Source: Mucilaginibacter gossypii
Lineage (GTDB): Bacteria > Bacteroidota > Bacteroidia > Sphingobacteriales > Sphingobacteriaceae
Direction of reading: 5' to 3'
DNA length: 64,000 bases
NCBI RefSeq assembly: GCF_900100945.1
Contig: NZ_FNCG01000004.1
Span: 124,001 to 188,000, forward strand
Shown: positions 33,903-43,827 of the stretch, in pieces
How positions within the stretch are numbered: position 1 is the stretch's first letter
How the letters are laid out: each line of letters begins with the position of its first letter
Program-made: the position numbers and the translations under genes
The notes under the pieces: model-generated
What the model saw: the letters and a program-made list of their open reading frames with translations, nothing else
What the model was told of the DNA's origin: nothing
Database searches by the model: none

Positions 33903-34652
33903 TTACCCTCTGCCTAACAGTTCATCAAGCTTATTGCGTTCGGTTTGAAGTTCGCGGGCAAGTTTCTTTTCTTTTTCGTTGGCTTTAGCTTTATAGGCTT
34001 TGTATTCTTCGTCAAGCTCTTCGTAAAGCTTGATGCGGTATTTGGCTTCGCGGCTGTGTGCACCCGAGCGGGCTATCACGATAACGGCAACCACTCCAAA
34101 AACAATAACCAAGCCCCACATTACCAGGTTGTATGTTGCTTTAGTAAACGGAATGCCTAATAGGCTTATCTCATCGCGTTTGGCATTTGATTCATTAAGG
34201 GCTTGCTCCTTACTGCTTGCGTCAGATTTAAGGCTTTCAATATTTTTACCCTGTTCGGCAAGTTTGGCCCGGGCCTCTTTAAGCTGGCGGCGCTCGGTGT
34301 TGAGGGTATCCTTCATGTTTTTCCACAGGGCGGCAACCAGCGGCTGCTGATAGTGGTATAGTTTGCTGAGCAGGTATTTGTACTGGCCATTAAGGCTTTT
34401 ATCTTTTTGCAGGGCCGAATCGGCAGCAGCACTGATTTTGGGCAGGGTATAAGCAGATTTAGCCGGTTGTTGCGGCGTTGCAGCCGGATTTTTAAGCGCT
34501 GCCGGGCTCGATCTTACAATTGGCGGAATAGCATTGGGCTTTAAGGTAGCGGTTTTTTTCCTGGTGCTGTCCTGTGCAAAAGTTGCCGCAACACTGCCCG
34601 TTATCATCGCTATTAAAACCGTTATCGTAAGTAGTAAATGCTTGTTCATCAA
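33903..34652 (-). CDS. Membrane-anchored coiled-coil protein of unknown function
   Basis: The 249-residue protein has a signal-like N-terminus (LLLTITVLIAMITGSVAATFAQ) and a Pro/Ala-rich linker. A coiled coil of about 60 residues (MKDTLNTERRQLKEARAKLA onward) follows, then one membrane segment (LVMWGLVIVFGVVAVIVIA) and a second charged coiled coil at the C-terminus. Homologues are often mislabelled as tRNA methyltransferases in Bacteroidota; there is no such domain here. It could be a scaffold spanning the inner membrane. Confidence 0.75.
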   Translation of the reverse strand: MMNKHLLLTITVLIAMITGSVAATFAQDSTRKKTATLKPNAIPPIVRSSPAALKNPAATPQQPAKSAYTLPKISAAADSALQKDKSLNGQYKYLLSKLYHYQQPLVAALWKNMKDTLNTERRQLKEARAKLAEQGKNIESLKSDASSKEQALNESNAKRDEISLLGIPFTKATYNLVMWGLVIVFGVVAVIVIARSGAHSREAKYRIKLYEELDEEYKAYKAKANEKEKKLARELQTERNKLDELLGRG

Positions 34653-34779
34653 ATGTAAAATTAGGTATATGCTATTAACAAAACAGGATGTTTACGGTTT
34701 TTATTATATACACCCTGCGTTTTTGAGGCTAAAATAAGCTTTCGTACGTAATTAACCTACTCATAGTTATATTAGCGGC

Positions 34780-36039
34780 ATGAATATAGGTATTATTGGG
34801 TTAGGCGATATGGGCCGCCTTTACGCAAAGGCTTTTGCAAAGGCTGGTTACACCGTTTCGGGCTGCGACCTGCCGGCCAACCGTGAAAAGCTTGAAGAAG
34901 AGCTTACGCCCCACGGCATCACCGTTATGGATCACGGCAGCGATGTTGCCCGTATCAACGACCTCATCATCTATTCGGTTGAGGCCGATAGCATGGAGCG
35001 CGTGGTTGCTGAGTATGGCCCTTCAACCAAATACGGTGCCATTGTGGCCGGACAAACTTCGGTTAAGTCCCCGGAGATTGCCACCTTTGAAAAGCACCTG
35101 CCTGCCGATGCCCAGATAGTTACCTTTCATGGGATGCACGGCCCGGGGTTTGAACCCGCCGGGCAAACCCTCATCCTGATCCCGCACCGCTCAACGCCCG
35201 ATGCCTACCAGCGCATGTATGACCTGTTTACAGCCATTGGCAGCAATATAGTTGAAATTGCCGACTACCACGAGCACGACCGCATCGTAGCCGATACCCA
35301 GGCCGTTACCCACGTTGGTTTTGAGAGCATGGGCACGGCCTGGAAATCGGCCGGATTTTTCCCCTGGGAAAACGCTTCATATATTGGGGGGATAGATAAT
35401 GTGAAGATCCTGACCACCCTCCGCATCTTCAGCTATAAGGCCCACGTTTACGCCGGGTTGGCCATCCTCAACCCGTATGCCCGCCAGCAGGTGAAACGTT
35501 ATGCCGAATCGGAGTCGGAGTTGTTTAAGTTGATGATCAAGGAAGAGGCCGATGCATTTAAGCAACGCCTTTATCGCGCACGCGACTTTGTTTTTCACGA
35601 AAGCCGCAAGCCTATTATGCTTAATGATACCGTGATGAAGGAGTTTTCGCTGTCACAGCATGCCGATCATCAAAAGCCAAACTCGCACCTCAGTATCCTG
35701 AGCATGGTTGATGCCTGGTACCACCTCGGCGTTAACCCGTATGATAACCTTATTTGCCAAACCCCGCCCTTCCGCCTGCGTTTGGGCATTGCCGAATACC
35801 TTTTCAAGAACGAAGAGCTGCTGGAAGAATCATTGGAAACAGCGCTGTACGATAAAACCATCCGCGGCGACGACCTGGAGTTTCACTCGGCGGTGAGGGA
35901 ATGGTCGGCTATTATTGGATATGGGGATATGGAGGGATATAAGAAACACTTTAACGATACGCAGGCATTCTTTAGTCACCGGCTTGAAGAGGGCAAAGCC
36001 CAGAGCGCGGAGCTGATCCGGAGGTTGATGATGGAGTAA
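34780..36039 (+). CDS. tyrA: Prephenate dehydrogenase, TYR1-like
   Basis: The 419-residue protein has an NADP-binding N-terminus (MNIGIIGLGDMGRLYAKAF) and a HGMHGPGFEPAGQTLILI stretch ending in PHR. This matches the HSLHGPxxxPxGQ motif of yeast-type prephenate dehydrogenase. It also has a long helical C-terminus of the 6-phosphogluconate-dehydrogenase-like fold. It would make 4-hydroxyphenylpyruvate for tyrosine. Base composition is visibly more GC-rich than its neighbours. It is monocistronic, with no other aromatic pathway gene nearby, so the assignment rests on motifs. Confidence 0.75.
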   Translation: MNIGIIGLGDMGRLYAKAFAKAGYTVSGCDLPANREKLEEELTPHGITVMDHGSDVARINDLIIYSVEADSMERVVAEYGPSTKYGAIVAGQTSVKSPEIATFEKHLPADAQIVTFHGMHGPGFEPAGQTLILIPHRSTPDAYQRMYDLFTAIGSNIVEIADYHEHDRIVADTQAVTHVGFESMGTAWKSAGFFPWENASYIGGIDNVKILTTLRIFSYKAHVYAGLAILNPYARQQVKRYAESESELFKLMIKEEADAFKQRLYRARDFVFHESRKPIMLNDTVMKEFSLSQHADHQKPNSHLSILSMVDAWYHLGVNPYDNLICQTPPFRLRLGIAEYLFKNEELLEESLETALYDKTIRGDDLEFHSAVREWSAIIGYGDMEGYKKHFNDTQAFFSHRLEEGKAQSAELIRRLMME

Positions 36040-36093
36040 TTTTTTGATTTGGGAATTCGGATGTTCGATTTCGGATTTAAGCTTGATTAGCAG

Positions 36094-36279
36094 GTGTTCA
36101 ATTTTTTAAGGTGTGAACACTTGTTGTTTTTTGGGATTTTATTGTTGTTGATAATCAGTTGTTTATAAAGTCTGTAAAATCATCTATTCGCTGTTTTGAA
36201 CAGATTGGTATTGATAGTCAGTGGGTTGTAATTTTGGCTCGTAAAATGTTGAACACCCTGTTTTTGAAAAATTGAACAC
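36094..36279. repeat. MITE-like AT-rich element with 13-bp terminal inverted repeats
   Basis: GTGTTCAATTTTT at 36094-36106 and its exact complement at 36267-36279 bound a 186-base AT-rich block with further GAACA words inside (36111-36120, 36248-36256). No ORF is present. It lies at the edge of two AT-rich orphan genes and may be the scar of their arrival. Confidence 0.5.
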
Positions 36280-36313
36280 TGACATTGGTTGTAAGCTTTC
36301 AGAAAAGCTAAGG

Positions 36314-36721
36314 TCATTTCAAATATTCTGATATTATATCAAATTGTTCAGAGACTGCGAAGACATCTCTTCTATCTTGGTTTTTGTCATGGAATGCATA
36401 GAATATCTCGATGCTTTCCTGATTCAAAAGTTTTTTAAGATAGAGCATTTCAAATCTTCGTTTTGATTGATAGATCTCATTATCATTAACCGAAAAGTAA
36501 TTCAAAGTAAAGAAGTTATCTGATTTCCATTTTGAGGTACAGTGATATTTAACGAAATAAACTCTTTTAAAGGAAGGATCTTCTAAAATATTGTCGATAA
36601 CACAATGGTCTGAAATTAAATGGTTTTCGAGGTATATAGAGCAAATCCATGGGCCGCCCATGTTAATGATCTGCTCTATATTCTCTATATTAAATTCTAA
36701 GCCACAAAGTTTTTTCTTCAT
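36314..36721 (-). CDS. Orphan protein of unknown function, AT-rich
   Basis: The 135-residue protein is acidic and aromatic-rich (GGPWICSIYLENHLISDHCV; FYAFHDKNQDRRDVFAVSEQ). It has no signal or membrane segment. I recognise no family. Its base composition is clearly lower in GC than the flanking genes, and it lies 26 bases from another small orphan gene on the same strand. Size and composition recall immunity proteins of polymorphic toxin systems, but no toxin gene is visible. Confidence 0.6.
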   Translation of the reverse strand: MKKKLCGLEFNIENIEQIINMGGPWICSIYLENHLISDHCVIDNILEDPSFKRVYFVKYHCTSKWKSDNFFTLNYFSVNDNEIYQSKRRFEMLYLKKLLNQESIEIFYAFHDKNQDRRDVFAVSEQFDIISEYLK

Positions 36722-36747
36722 TGTATCAAGGAATATATCGCCAATGG

Positions 36748-37305
36748 CTAACTATAGGATTCGAGAAACTCATCTATGGTATCTTCACTATCCATATTCA
36801 GAATAGCATTTGCCAACTTTACTTGCCCCTTAGCTAATGCAATAGCTGTTAATGCCGTTGCTGCTAAATCCAAATCCCAATATTGATTCATAGCAAGCTT
36901 CGCAAGATCTGCTAAATCTTCAATCGCTTTATTGTAGTTTGGTTTTAGCGAGTTTGGTATTTGAGGATTGTTCTTATGCCTTTGTATTTCGATAACCGAA
37001 ATCAGTCCAAGTATATTATAGTCTACAATTTGTTTTTGTAGCGATATCCGAACCAAAAGAGGAACCGAATAATATGATGCCAAGCCAACATCCCCCTGAT
37101 GGTGTAGCTCGTTCCATAGTTCTTGATAGATTTGGTTAACAGTTTGTTTATTGTCTGCAAGTTCAAGTTTCTTCAAGGCTATTGAAGCATCATATAATGT
37201 TCCTCTGTAACCGCCTTCTAAGGTTGACCATCTTGGGTCGTCAAGTTCCAATGCCGGCTCATCTACTGATTTCTTAGGGAAGAAGTCGCTTAACTTTATT
37301 GTCAT
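36748..37305 (-). CDS. Orphan helical protein of unknown function, AT-rich
   Basis: The 185-residue protein looks all-helical (IYQELWNELHHQGDVGLASY; YNKAIEDLADLAKLAMNQYW) with a Trp-containing N-terminal segment and an acidic C-terminus (MDSEDTIDEFLESYS). There is no signal peptide. It is the first gene of a likely two-gene unit of low-GC orphan genes. An immunity or contact-system accessory role is possible by context only. Confidence 0.6.
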   Translation of the reverse strand: MTIKLSDFFPKKSVDEPALELDDPRWSTLEGGYRGTLYDASIALKKLELADNKQTVNQIYQELWNELHHQGDVGLASYYSVPLLVRISLQKQIVDYNILGLISVIEIQRHKNNPQIPNSLKPNYNKAIEDLADLAKLAMNQYWDLDLAATALTAIALAKGQVKLANAILNMDSEDTIDEFLESYS

Positions 37306-37410
37306 AAGGTTATTTGTTTCTCAAAGATAGATAAACGGAGGAAGTTTTTTTCCATCGAGATCGGCTGTTGGTACTAATGATGGCCCTTACATGCACTGAT
37401 CGGTAAGGCC

Positions 37411-37466
37411 AGTTAAGCTGAAAGCTTAACTCATTTTAGGACGAAGTTACGCTGTCGCTAAACTTC
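37411..37466. repeat. Two adjacent hairpins
   Basis: AGTTAAGCT-GAA-AGCTTAACT (37411-37431) is a perfect 9-bp stem. A second imperfect stem (GAAGTTACGCTG against CGCTAAACTTC) follows at about 37442-37466. Either may terminate flanking transcripts. Confidence 0.55.
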
Positions 37467-37568
37467 GACCAGTGGATGTATAAATTTACTCACTGTATAA
37501 AAAAACATATCATTGGCTTGCCACATGTGCGAGCCAATGATATGAAAACAGATATACCAGATTACGCA

Positions 37569-38036
37569 TTACTGCGCCGCTGACACTGTTTTGCTTGCTG
37601 CAGCTGTATTTATCCAGTTTAACAACCGCTCCTGGATATATTGTGTCCATGCCGGTGCGCAGGCGTGATAACATTCAAATTCTGGTACCAGTCCAACATG
37701 GGTGAATACAATTTTTGTGGCATCGCCCTCCGCAAAAATTTCAAAGCAAAGTTTGGTGCCGGTCCACTCGGTTTGGTTTTGTGTAAAAGTTAGTTTGCTA
37801 TCGGTAATCAGCCAGGCTATTTTCTTGTTGGGGACCAATTCAACAAGTTTTTGTTTGGTGTAGTGCGCTCCGTCGCCGGCAAAGAATGAAAACTCGTCGC
37901 CAAGTTTTTCCGACTTGCCTTCAAATATTTCCGAATGCAAGCCTGACCACCATCCCCGGACATTTTTTAACGCATCAAAAACTTCTTCAGGGCTTTGGTT
38001 TACCAATAAGGTTGTTGTGAAATCTGTAGTTGTCAT
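37569..38036 (-). CDS. SRPBCC / AHSA1-like domain protein
   Basis: The 155-residue protein starts with the START-like TTLLVNQSPEEVFDALKNVR and continues with GWWSG, FEIFAEGDATKIVFTHVGLV and a C-terminal helix. It is the fold of Hsp90-activator homology 1 proteins in bacteria. These proteins have a hydrophobic cavity that binds small ligands; no activity is predicted. It is a single gene with a promoter toward 38100. Confidence 0.88.
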   Translation of the reverse strand: MTTTDFTTTLLVNQSPEEVFDALKNVRGWWSGLHSEIFEGKSEKLGDEFSFFAGDGAHYTKQKLVELVPNKKIAWLITDSKLTFTQNQTEWTGTKLCFEIFAEGDATKIVFTHVGLVPEFECYHACAPAWTQYIQERLLNWINTAAASKTVSAAQ

Positions 38037-38291
38037 TTTTTTGATCTTTAAGTTGAATAATTCATTATTTAACAGGCCTTGTTAAAATGGGTAACTTTAA
38101 AGTTACGTAAATGTATAAGTAACTTCTGGGTTACGCAATTTTTTCTGAAAATTTTTTATTGCCTTATTTTAAGGGGATAGGCGTGTGTCACGGCGACGCT
38201 ACCGCGAGCGTTTCATAAATCAGAACAATTTTTTGCCTGTAATTTTTCGTTCAGTATATTTAAAACTTATTGATCACAACCTGAACTTTAC

Positions 38292-39470
38292 ATGCGCCAG
38301 TTCAAAGCCAAGTTTAAGTACATTTTTTTACCCCTTGTTTTTATAGGCATTTGCATCATAATTATTTATACCTTTTTGCATTGGCTGCTGCTTATCAGGT
38401 TTAATGTTTTTACGCTGAAAGATAAAGATGCCGATTTTCTTATCCCCGGTATTGTAGGTCTTGTTTTGCCACAGCTTTTGCTTTTTCCTAAGTTGAGGCA
38501 ATTAAAGGCATATAAAGCAACCAGTCGTGATCCAATAACTATTTTGTTAATGGTAGGCGGTTTTACATTTGCTGTACCTATCTGTATCGCACAAAATTAT
38601 CTTGAATCAGCTACCGGTAAGCTAACACGTCTGGATAGCATAAGCGAGGTACATTATGTGCCGCAGACTAAGTACTATACCGTTAAACAGAAGTATCCTA
38701 ACAAGCATATGGCCCACTTTAAGGTTATATTTTCTGTTAGTGGTAAAAATAATGCAGATTTTAATATGGATGCTTATGCCGCGGTTCCGGTTTTTGACCG
38801 TATTTTCCCCGATACCAGCAAGATAGCTGCTATGCGAAAAAGGGTAAACCCTAAAACACTGGTGATCATTAATGATACGCTGCGCAATATGTTGTTTTTA
38901 AAAAAATTACCTGCCGACTCGATAATGATGATGCGTTATGTCAATCCTACTATGGTAATGCCTAAATATGGGGATGCCGGTAAATACGGCGCGTTAGCGG
39001 TTGTAACCCGGAGTTATAAATTTAAGATAAAGCCTATAATCCCGAAAATAGAGCCTGCCGCGTGGTTTGTTTTTAAATACCACAAAACTATCAGCAATAG
39101 TTTATCCACGAGTGAAAAGAATTCCTATTTCAGTCAGTTTGCAAAAGATTGCGACACAGCTTTTAAATACAAGCCGTTAAACAAATTTATATACCTGGCC
39201 CGCTTACCTAATGATGGTGAGGTATCCAACTACGAGGCGGCCATAAACTCGCGCGATGATGTTGCTGAAGGAGAGCAAACAATGCTTTCGCCTGTTTACG
39301 AGTCGTTTGAAAAACGGAATGGTAATAAGCTTGCATGGATTGGCGGATCATTTACCATCGGAGCAACGCTGTTTTTACTCCTGCTCGGGTTATTCAGGAT
39401 TAAAGGTTTGGATAATTTTGAGAAGAGGATGTTTGAAAAATGGGAGAAAGACCTGATAAACAGGCGTTGA
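38292..39470 (+). CDS. Membrane protein of unknown function
   Basis: The 392-residue protein has a strong membrane segment at about 10-35 (YIFLPLVFIGICIIIIYTFL), two further hydrophobic stretches near 50-65 and 83-100, and a large probably extracytoplasmic region. A last membrane segment lies at 350-370 (GGSFTIGATLFLLLLGLF), with a basic C-terminal tail. I recognise no domain. It is monocistronic. Confidence 0.75.
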   Translation: MRQFKAKFKYIFLPLVFIGICIIIIYTFLHWLLLIRFNVFTLKDKDADFLIPGIVGLVLPQLLLFPKLRQLKAYKATSRDPITILLMVGGFTFAVPICIAQNYLESATGKLTRLDSISEVHYVPQTKYYTVKQKYPNKHMAHFKVIFSVSGKNNADFNMDAYAAVPVFDRIFPDTSKIAAMRKRVNPKTLVIINDTLRNMLFLKKLPADSIMMMRYVNPTMVMPKYGDAGKYGALAVVTRSYKFKIKPIIPKIEPAAWFVFKYHKTISNSLSTSEKNSYFSQFAKDCDTAFKYKPLNKFIYLARLPNDGEVSNYEAAINSRDDVAEGEQTMLSPVYESFEKRNGNKLAWIGGSFTIGATLFLLLLGLFRIKGLDNFEKRMFEKWEKDLINRR

Positions 39471-39675
39471 GTTTATAGAGCTGAATTTCGACGGAGGTAA
39501 TGGTTTGATTACCAGCACTGTGATTTAGTGAGATAAATTGAACAACAAGCCACTTCAAAACACTTGACAATCCCCTGATAATCCTCCATTCCAATTTTAA
39601 CCCAGGTTAAAATTTCATGCGATTGACAACAGTACTTTTGTTCTGTCGGAAGACACAACAACAAAAAACAAAATC

Positions 39676-40095
39676 ATGAAACGTACAGCAAATGCACATT
39701 GGAACGGTACCTTACAGGATGGTAAGGGCGAGATCACTACTCAAAGCACCGTATTAAATAAAACACAATATTCTTTCAAAACCCGTTTTGCCGAAGGCGT
39801 AGGTACCAATCCTGAAGAACTGATTGCAGCGGCCCATGCCGGTTGTTTTACCATGGCGGTTGGCGCAGCATTAACACAGGCGGGTTATATCCCTGGGGAT
39901 CTGACTACCGACGCCATTCTTGACCTGGATATGCAGGCATTAAGTATAACAGCTATAGCTTTAAACCTGAAAGCCACTGTTATTGAGGGTCTTAGTGAGC
40001 AGCAGTTTAAAGAAATTGCTGAAGGTGCAAAAGCAAATTGTATCATCTCCAAAGCCTTGAATGTGCCTATTTCACTGGATGTAATTTACGCTTAA
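39676..40095 (+). CDS. osmC: OsmC family peroxiredoxin-like protein
   Basis: The 139-residue protein has the OsmC/Ohr fold with both active-site Cys residues, in HAGCFTMAVG and KANCIISKAL. It starts with the usual KRTANAHWNGTLQDGKG. OsmC reduces organic hydroperoxides with the two Cys residues. The position of the Cys residues and the N-terminus favour the OsmC rather than the Ohr subgroup. A terminator follows at 40124. Confidence 0.92.
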   Translation: MKRTANAHWNGTLQDGKGEITTQSTVLNKTQYSFKTRFAEGVGTNPEELIAAAHAGCFTMAVGAALTQAGYIPGDLTTDAILDLDMQALSITAIALNLKATVIEGLSEQQFKEIAEGAKANCIISKALNVPISLDVIYA

Positions 40096-40123
40096 GTAAA
40101 TTTTGCTTTGGTATGCTATTCAG

Positions 40124-40150
40124 AGGACCGGTGAAGCCGGTCCTTTGTTT
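40124..40150 (+). terminator. Intrinsic terminator after osmC
   Basis: AGGACCGG and CCGGTCCT pair around TGAAG (40124-40144), followed by TTGTTTTTA. Confidence 0.8.
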
Positions 40151-40371
40151 TTATGATGGATGCCGTCATTTTTAATACCCTTCACGGGTTAAGATTTAAG
40201 AATAATATAAATTTCACCGCTACTTCTTAATTTACATTTATCTGCCTTCGGCTCAACAAAATATACTATCCAACCCAATTCAATTCCCTCATCCATTCCT
40301 CCTCACAATACCTTATATTAGTATAGGTTTTCATACCTGCCAATTATAGTCCTCATTTAAAAAAGTCGAAC

Positions 40372-42084
40372 ATGAAAAAGGTATCGCTGTTATTTGTGTT
40401 CCCTGTGGTGTTGTTCGCTACCTATTTGTTTGCGTTCCAGGGAAAAAAATTAAAAGTATCGGGCAAAACAAAACCGGTAATCCCGGTAATGTGCGGATCG
40501 GGTATAGTGCAGGATGCAGATACGGCGGGGAATGGCAAATTTATACAGCGCTTACCCGGTTGGGGACATCACAGCTATGTTATAGCTACCGGTAACGATA
40601 GCGCCCGGTTTTACTTTAACCAGGGCTTAACTATGTATTACAGCTACCACATGAAGGAGGCATTTGCCTCGTTCAAAGAAGCGTCGCGCTTTGACCCCTC
40701 GGCCGCTATGACTTACTGGGGGCAGGCTTTAAGCCTGGGCCCTTACTATAACGCAGGCGGGCCGTATGTTGCGCCCGCCGGTTTGCCTGCTGTTTTGAAA
40801 CAAATGAACGCCGTTGCCGGCAGCGCTCCCGAAAAGGAAAAAGCCTTGATAGCGGCGATGAACCTTCGTTACCCGCATGGTGGCACCAACGCAAGCGATA
40901 ATGAAGCTTATGCACAGGATCTGAAGAAACTGATGCAGGCTTACCCAACCGATGCCGACCTTAAGATGCTGTATATCGACGCGGTAATGCTCATTCACCC
41001 CTGGGATTTTTGGGCGCCCGACGGTACCGATAAACCCTGGACAGCCGAACTGGTTACCTTGTGCAAAGGCGTTTTAAATACCAATCCGGAGCACCCGGCG
41101 GCGCTGCATTATTATATCCACTTAACCGAGGCTTCGCGTAACCCCGGCGCCGCGCTGCCCAATGCAGGGGCTTTAAAAAGGTTGTTCCCCGGTATCGGGC
41201 ATATGGTGCATATGGCCAGTCATGTTTATCAGCGCAATGGTTTATATTTTCAGGGCGTTGACGTTAATGAAAAAGCAGCAAAATGTATTGTTACTTATGC
41301 CGCCCTGGCGCCCAATTTAAAGCTCACAAAAATAAACTCTCACTTTTACGCTGTCGAAACACTTTGTGCCTTTAACGGGGCTATGTACGAGCGGGGAATG
41401 GAAGCGGCCCAACGCTGCCGCAATGCTGTAAAACCTTCGGCAGGCGATACTTATTCGCAATACCTGTACATGATGCCTGTATTTACCATGATGCGCCTTG
41501 GCAAATGGCACGAACTGCTGAAAGACAGCGTTGGCCCCAATGGCGACTGGGCCTATGCGCGGGTGTTATACCATTTTGCCCGCGGAATGGCATTTCTGTA
41601 TACGGGCGGGCAGGATTCGGCCGTGGCCCAGCTTGCTTTATTGCGTGGCAGGCTTAATGATGCCTCTTTAAAACAGCGGCATATTCCTTTTAATATCGCA
41701 CTGGATGGCGCCACCGTTGCCGAAAATATATTGGATGGTGCTATTTTACTTGGCCGCAATAAGTTTGATGATGGTATGGCGGCATTAAAAAAAGCAGTGC
41801 AAACAGAAGATAACATGATTTACTCGGAGCCTGCCGAGTGGCCTATCCCGGCAAGACAGTTCCTGGGGGCTTACCTGCTCAAAACCGATTATAACCCGCA
41901 GGCCGAAAAAGTTTTCCGCGAAGACCTGGAACGTAACCCGGGTAACGGCTGGTCGATGCTGGGCATGTACCAAAGTTTAAAGGCGCAAAACCGTACCGAA
42001 AAGCTGCCTTATTACAAGGCGGGCTTCACGCGCTCGTTTTCGCATGCTGATGAAGTGCCCGCAAGTTCGGTGGTTATGAATTAG
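40372..42084 (+). CDS. Exported tetratricopeptide-repeat protein
   Basis: The 570-residue protein has a signal-like N-terminus (VSLLFVFPVVLFATYLFAF) and a TPR-like array. Motifs include FYFNQGLTMYYSYHMKEAFA, FKEASRFDPSAAMTYWGQAL, MLIHPWDFWAPDGT and GHMVHMASHVYQRNGLY. The His-rich HMVHMASH segment recurs in this group of bacterial TPR proteins of unknown activity. It probably acts outside the cytoplasm as a protein-binding scaffold. It has no operon partner. Confidence 0.8.
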   Translation: MKKVSLLFVFPVVLFATYLFAFQGKKLKVSGKTKPVIPVMCGSGIVQDADTAGNGKFIQRLPGWGHHSYVIATGNDSARFYFNQGLTMYYSYHMKEAFASFKEASRFDPSAAMTYWGQALSLGPYYNAGGPYVAPAGLPAVLKQMNAVAGSAPEKEKALIAAMNLRYPHGGTNASDNEAYAQDLKKLMQAYPTDADLKMLYIDAVMLIHPWDFWAPDGTDKPWTAELVTLCKGVLNTNPEHPAALHYYIHLTEASRNPGAALPNAGALKRLFPGIGHMVHMASHVYQRNGLYFQGVDVNEKAAKCIVTYAALAPNLKLTKINSHFYAVETLCAFNGAMYERGMEAAQRCRNAVKPSAGDTYSQYLYMMPVFTMMRLGKWHELLKDSVGPNGDWAYARVLYHFARGMAFLYTGGQDSAVAQLALLRGRLNDASLKQRHIPFNIALDGATVAENILDGAILLGRNKFDDGMAALKKAVQTEDNMIYSEPAEWPIPARQFLGAYLLKTDYNPQAEKVFREDLERNPGNGWSMLGMYQSLKAQNRTEKLPYYKAGFTRSFSHADEVPASSVVMN

Positions 42085-42199
42085 GGCAATGTTCCGGGCG
42101 ACAGGTGCGGTGCCGGTTTTTGTTGGTTAGCTTTCGGGGAAAAATCTAAATACTTTTGTAGTTTAGGCTCAAATCTAAAAGCCTTAACCCGGAATGTAA

Positions 42200-43675
42200 G
42201 TGAACAGATACCTAACCCAAAGATTTGTTTTATACGCCCTTTTTATAATTGCAATAGTATTAGCGGGGATTCAATTTTTAAGCGACCGGGGCGTATGGCT
42301 TGATGAAGCTGTATTAACCCTTAATTTAATACACCGTAATGCTGTTGGTCTGTTCCGGCCTCTTGATTATAATGGGGTTGCGCCTGTGTTGTTCCTGCTT
42401 ATTCAAAAAGCATTTATATCGCTGGTGCCCAAATCAGATTATGCGCTTAAGGTATTCCCCCTTATCTGCTATTTGGCGTTCCTGCCCCTTTTTGGCCGGA
42501 TACTAAGCAGGCTTTTCAAAAGCATTTACAGCATTATTTTAGGATTGAGCCTGGTCATTTTTAATCAAACCATAATTTATTACTCAAGCGAGGCCAAACA
42601 GTATATTGTCGATCTTCTGGTAATTGCCATATTCTATTATCTGTTGATTGAAGAGAAAGCATTAAAGGGATTTTACTATAAGCTTTTGGTACTGGGCTCA
42701 ATCTGCATATATCTCTCCAACATCACACCAATTATCCTGCTTACGGTTGATATATACCTGTTTTATAAATCAAGATCGGAAAATAGGCCCCTGGGCAGGC
42801 ATTTTATAATCACCAATTTGTGTTGGGGTGTTTTCTTTGCTTTATATTATTTTGTGTTTATCTACAGCCATCCAACGCAACATAAAATGGTTGGGTACTG
42901 GTCAAACGCGGGTGCTTTTATGCCCTTTGATTCGTCGTTTTGGGGGTGGATAGCAGGTCGTTTTCACGGCATTTTTTATTTTCTTTTTTACTTCGGGCAG
43001 CTTATCGGGACCTGTATTTTGGTATTATTCGGCCTGGGTGTCATACTGTTGGTTAGGTACAGAAGATACGATCTCATGATATTAACATTACTGCCGGTTT
43101 GCGTCCATCTTGTTTTATCCGGGCTTAAATTATATCCATTTGAAACCCGATTATATTTATACTTAACCCCTGGCCTGGTCATTACGTGCGTATTCAGCTA
43201 TGAGTTTTTAGTCACCGGGCTATCTCATCTGAGATTTGGAAAAGCCGTCGGTTTTATCTTTTTACTGTTTCCGGCATTAATGGCCAGGGTTGTATTTATA
43301 CACCAACCGCCTTACACGCAGCATGATGATATTAAAAGGGGGATTGAAACCATCAATAAAAAATTTGAAAAAGGCGATGCCCTTTATACGGGCAACTTAA
43401 CAGGCTTACCGGTAAAATACTATAAAGATTTAGGTGTTATAGATAGGCGGCTTGATGTAATCTATAAGGATAGCCTTTTAAATACGCATTGTCCCTATGC
43501 CGTTAAGCGTTTGTGGGTACTTACATATTCCGTTGAAGATCAACCCCAGGAACTTTCTGAACTATTGAAAAGCAGGCAATTAATAAAAAAAGACAGTTTT
43601 GAAACCCGGGGCGGTGTACGCTTTAGCTTGTTTGCGCAAGGTAATGCACTTGTTCAAAAAAAATCGGCGCCATAA
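42200..43675 (+). CDS. Glycosyltransferase, GT39/ArnT-like membrane protein
   Basis: The 491-residue protein has about ten membrane segments and the early acidic motif DRGVWLDEAVLTLN typical of GT-C polyprenyl-phosphate-dependent glycosyltransferases. SSEAKQYIVDLLVIA lies in a later loop. It should move a sugar from a lipid carrier to an envelope acceptor. The start is GTG at 42200, since the nearby ATG at 42194 is followed at once by a stop. Donor and acceptor are unknown. Confidence 0.82.
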   Translation: MNRYLTQRFVLYALFIIAIVLAGIQFLSDRGVWLDEAVLTLNLIHRNAVGLFRPLDYNGVAPVLFLLIQKAFISLVPKSDYALKVFPLICYLAFLPLFGRILSRLFKSIYSIILGLSLVIFNQTIIYYSSEAKQYIVDLLVIAIFYYLLIEEKALKGFYYKLLVLGSICIYLSNITPIILLTVDIYLFYKSRSENRPLGRHFIITNLCWGVFFALYYFVFIYSHPTQHKMVGYWSNAGAFMPFDSSFWGWIAGRFHGIFYFLFYFGQLIGTCILVLFGLGVILLVRYRRYDLMILTLLPVCVHLVLSGLKLYPFETRLYLYLTPGLVITCVFSYEFLVTGLSHLRFGKAVGFIFLLFPALMARVVFIHQPPYTQHDDIKRGIETINKKFEKGDALYTGNLTGLPVKYYKDLGVIDRRLDVIYKDSLLNTHCPYAVKRLWVLTYSVEDQPQELSELLKSRQLIKKDSFETRGGVRFSLFAQGNALVQKKSAP

Positions 43676-43827
43676 AATAGAACTGAATTACTGTAAATCG
43701 CGAGTATACCACGCTTTTGCCGGCGTTGCATGCCCGCGCCGGATGGGGGCTTTCCATGGCCAGGCCTGCATCGGGGGCGTTATGTCATTGCTGTTCAATT
43801 GTTATTATAAATGTTTAAATTTGTTAT

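Noticed and set aside
33903..34652. tRNA (guanine-N1)-methyltransferase
   Set aside because: Some databases give relatives this name, but the sequence shows only a signal, coiled coils and one membrane segment, with no SPOUT motif.
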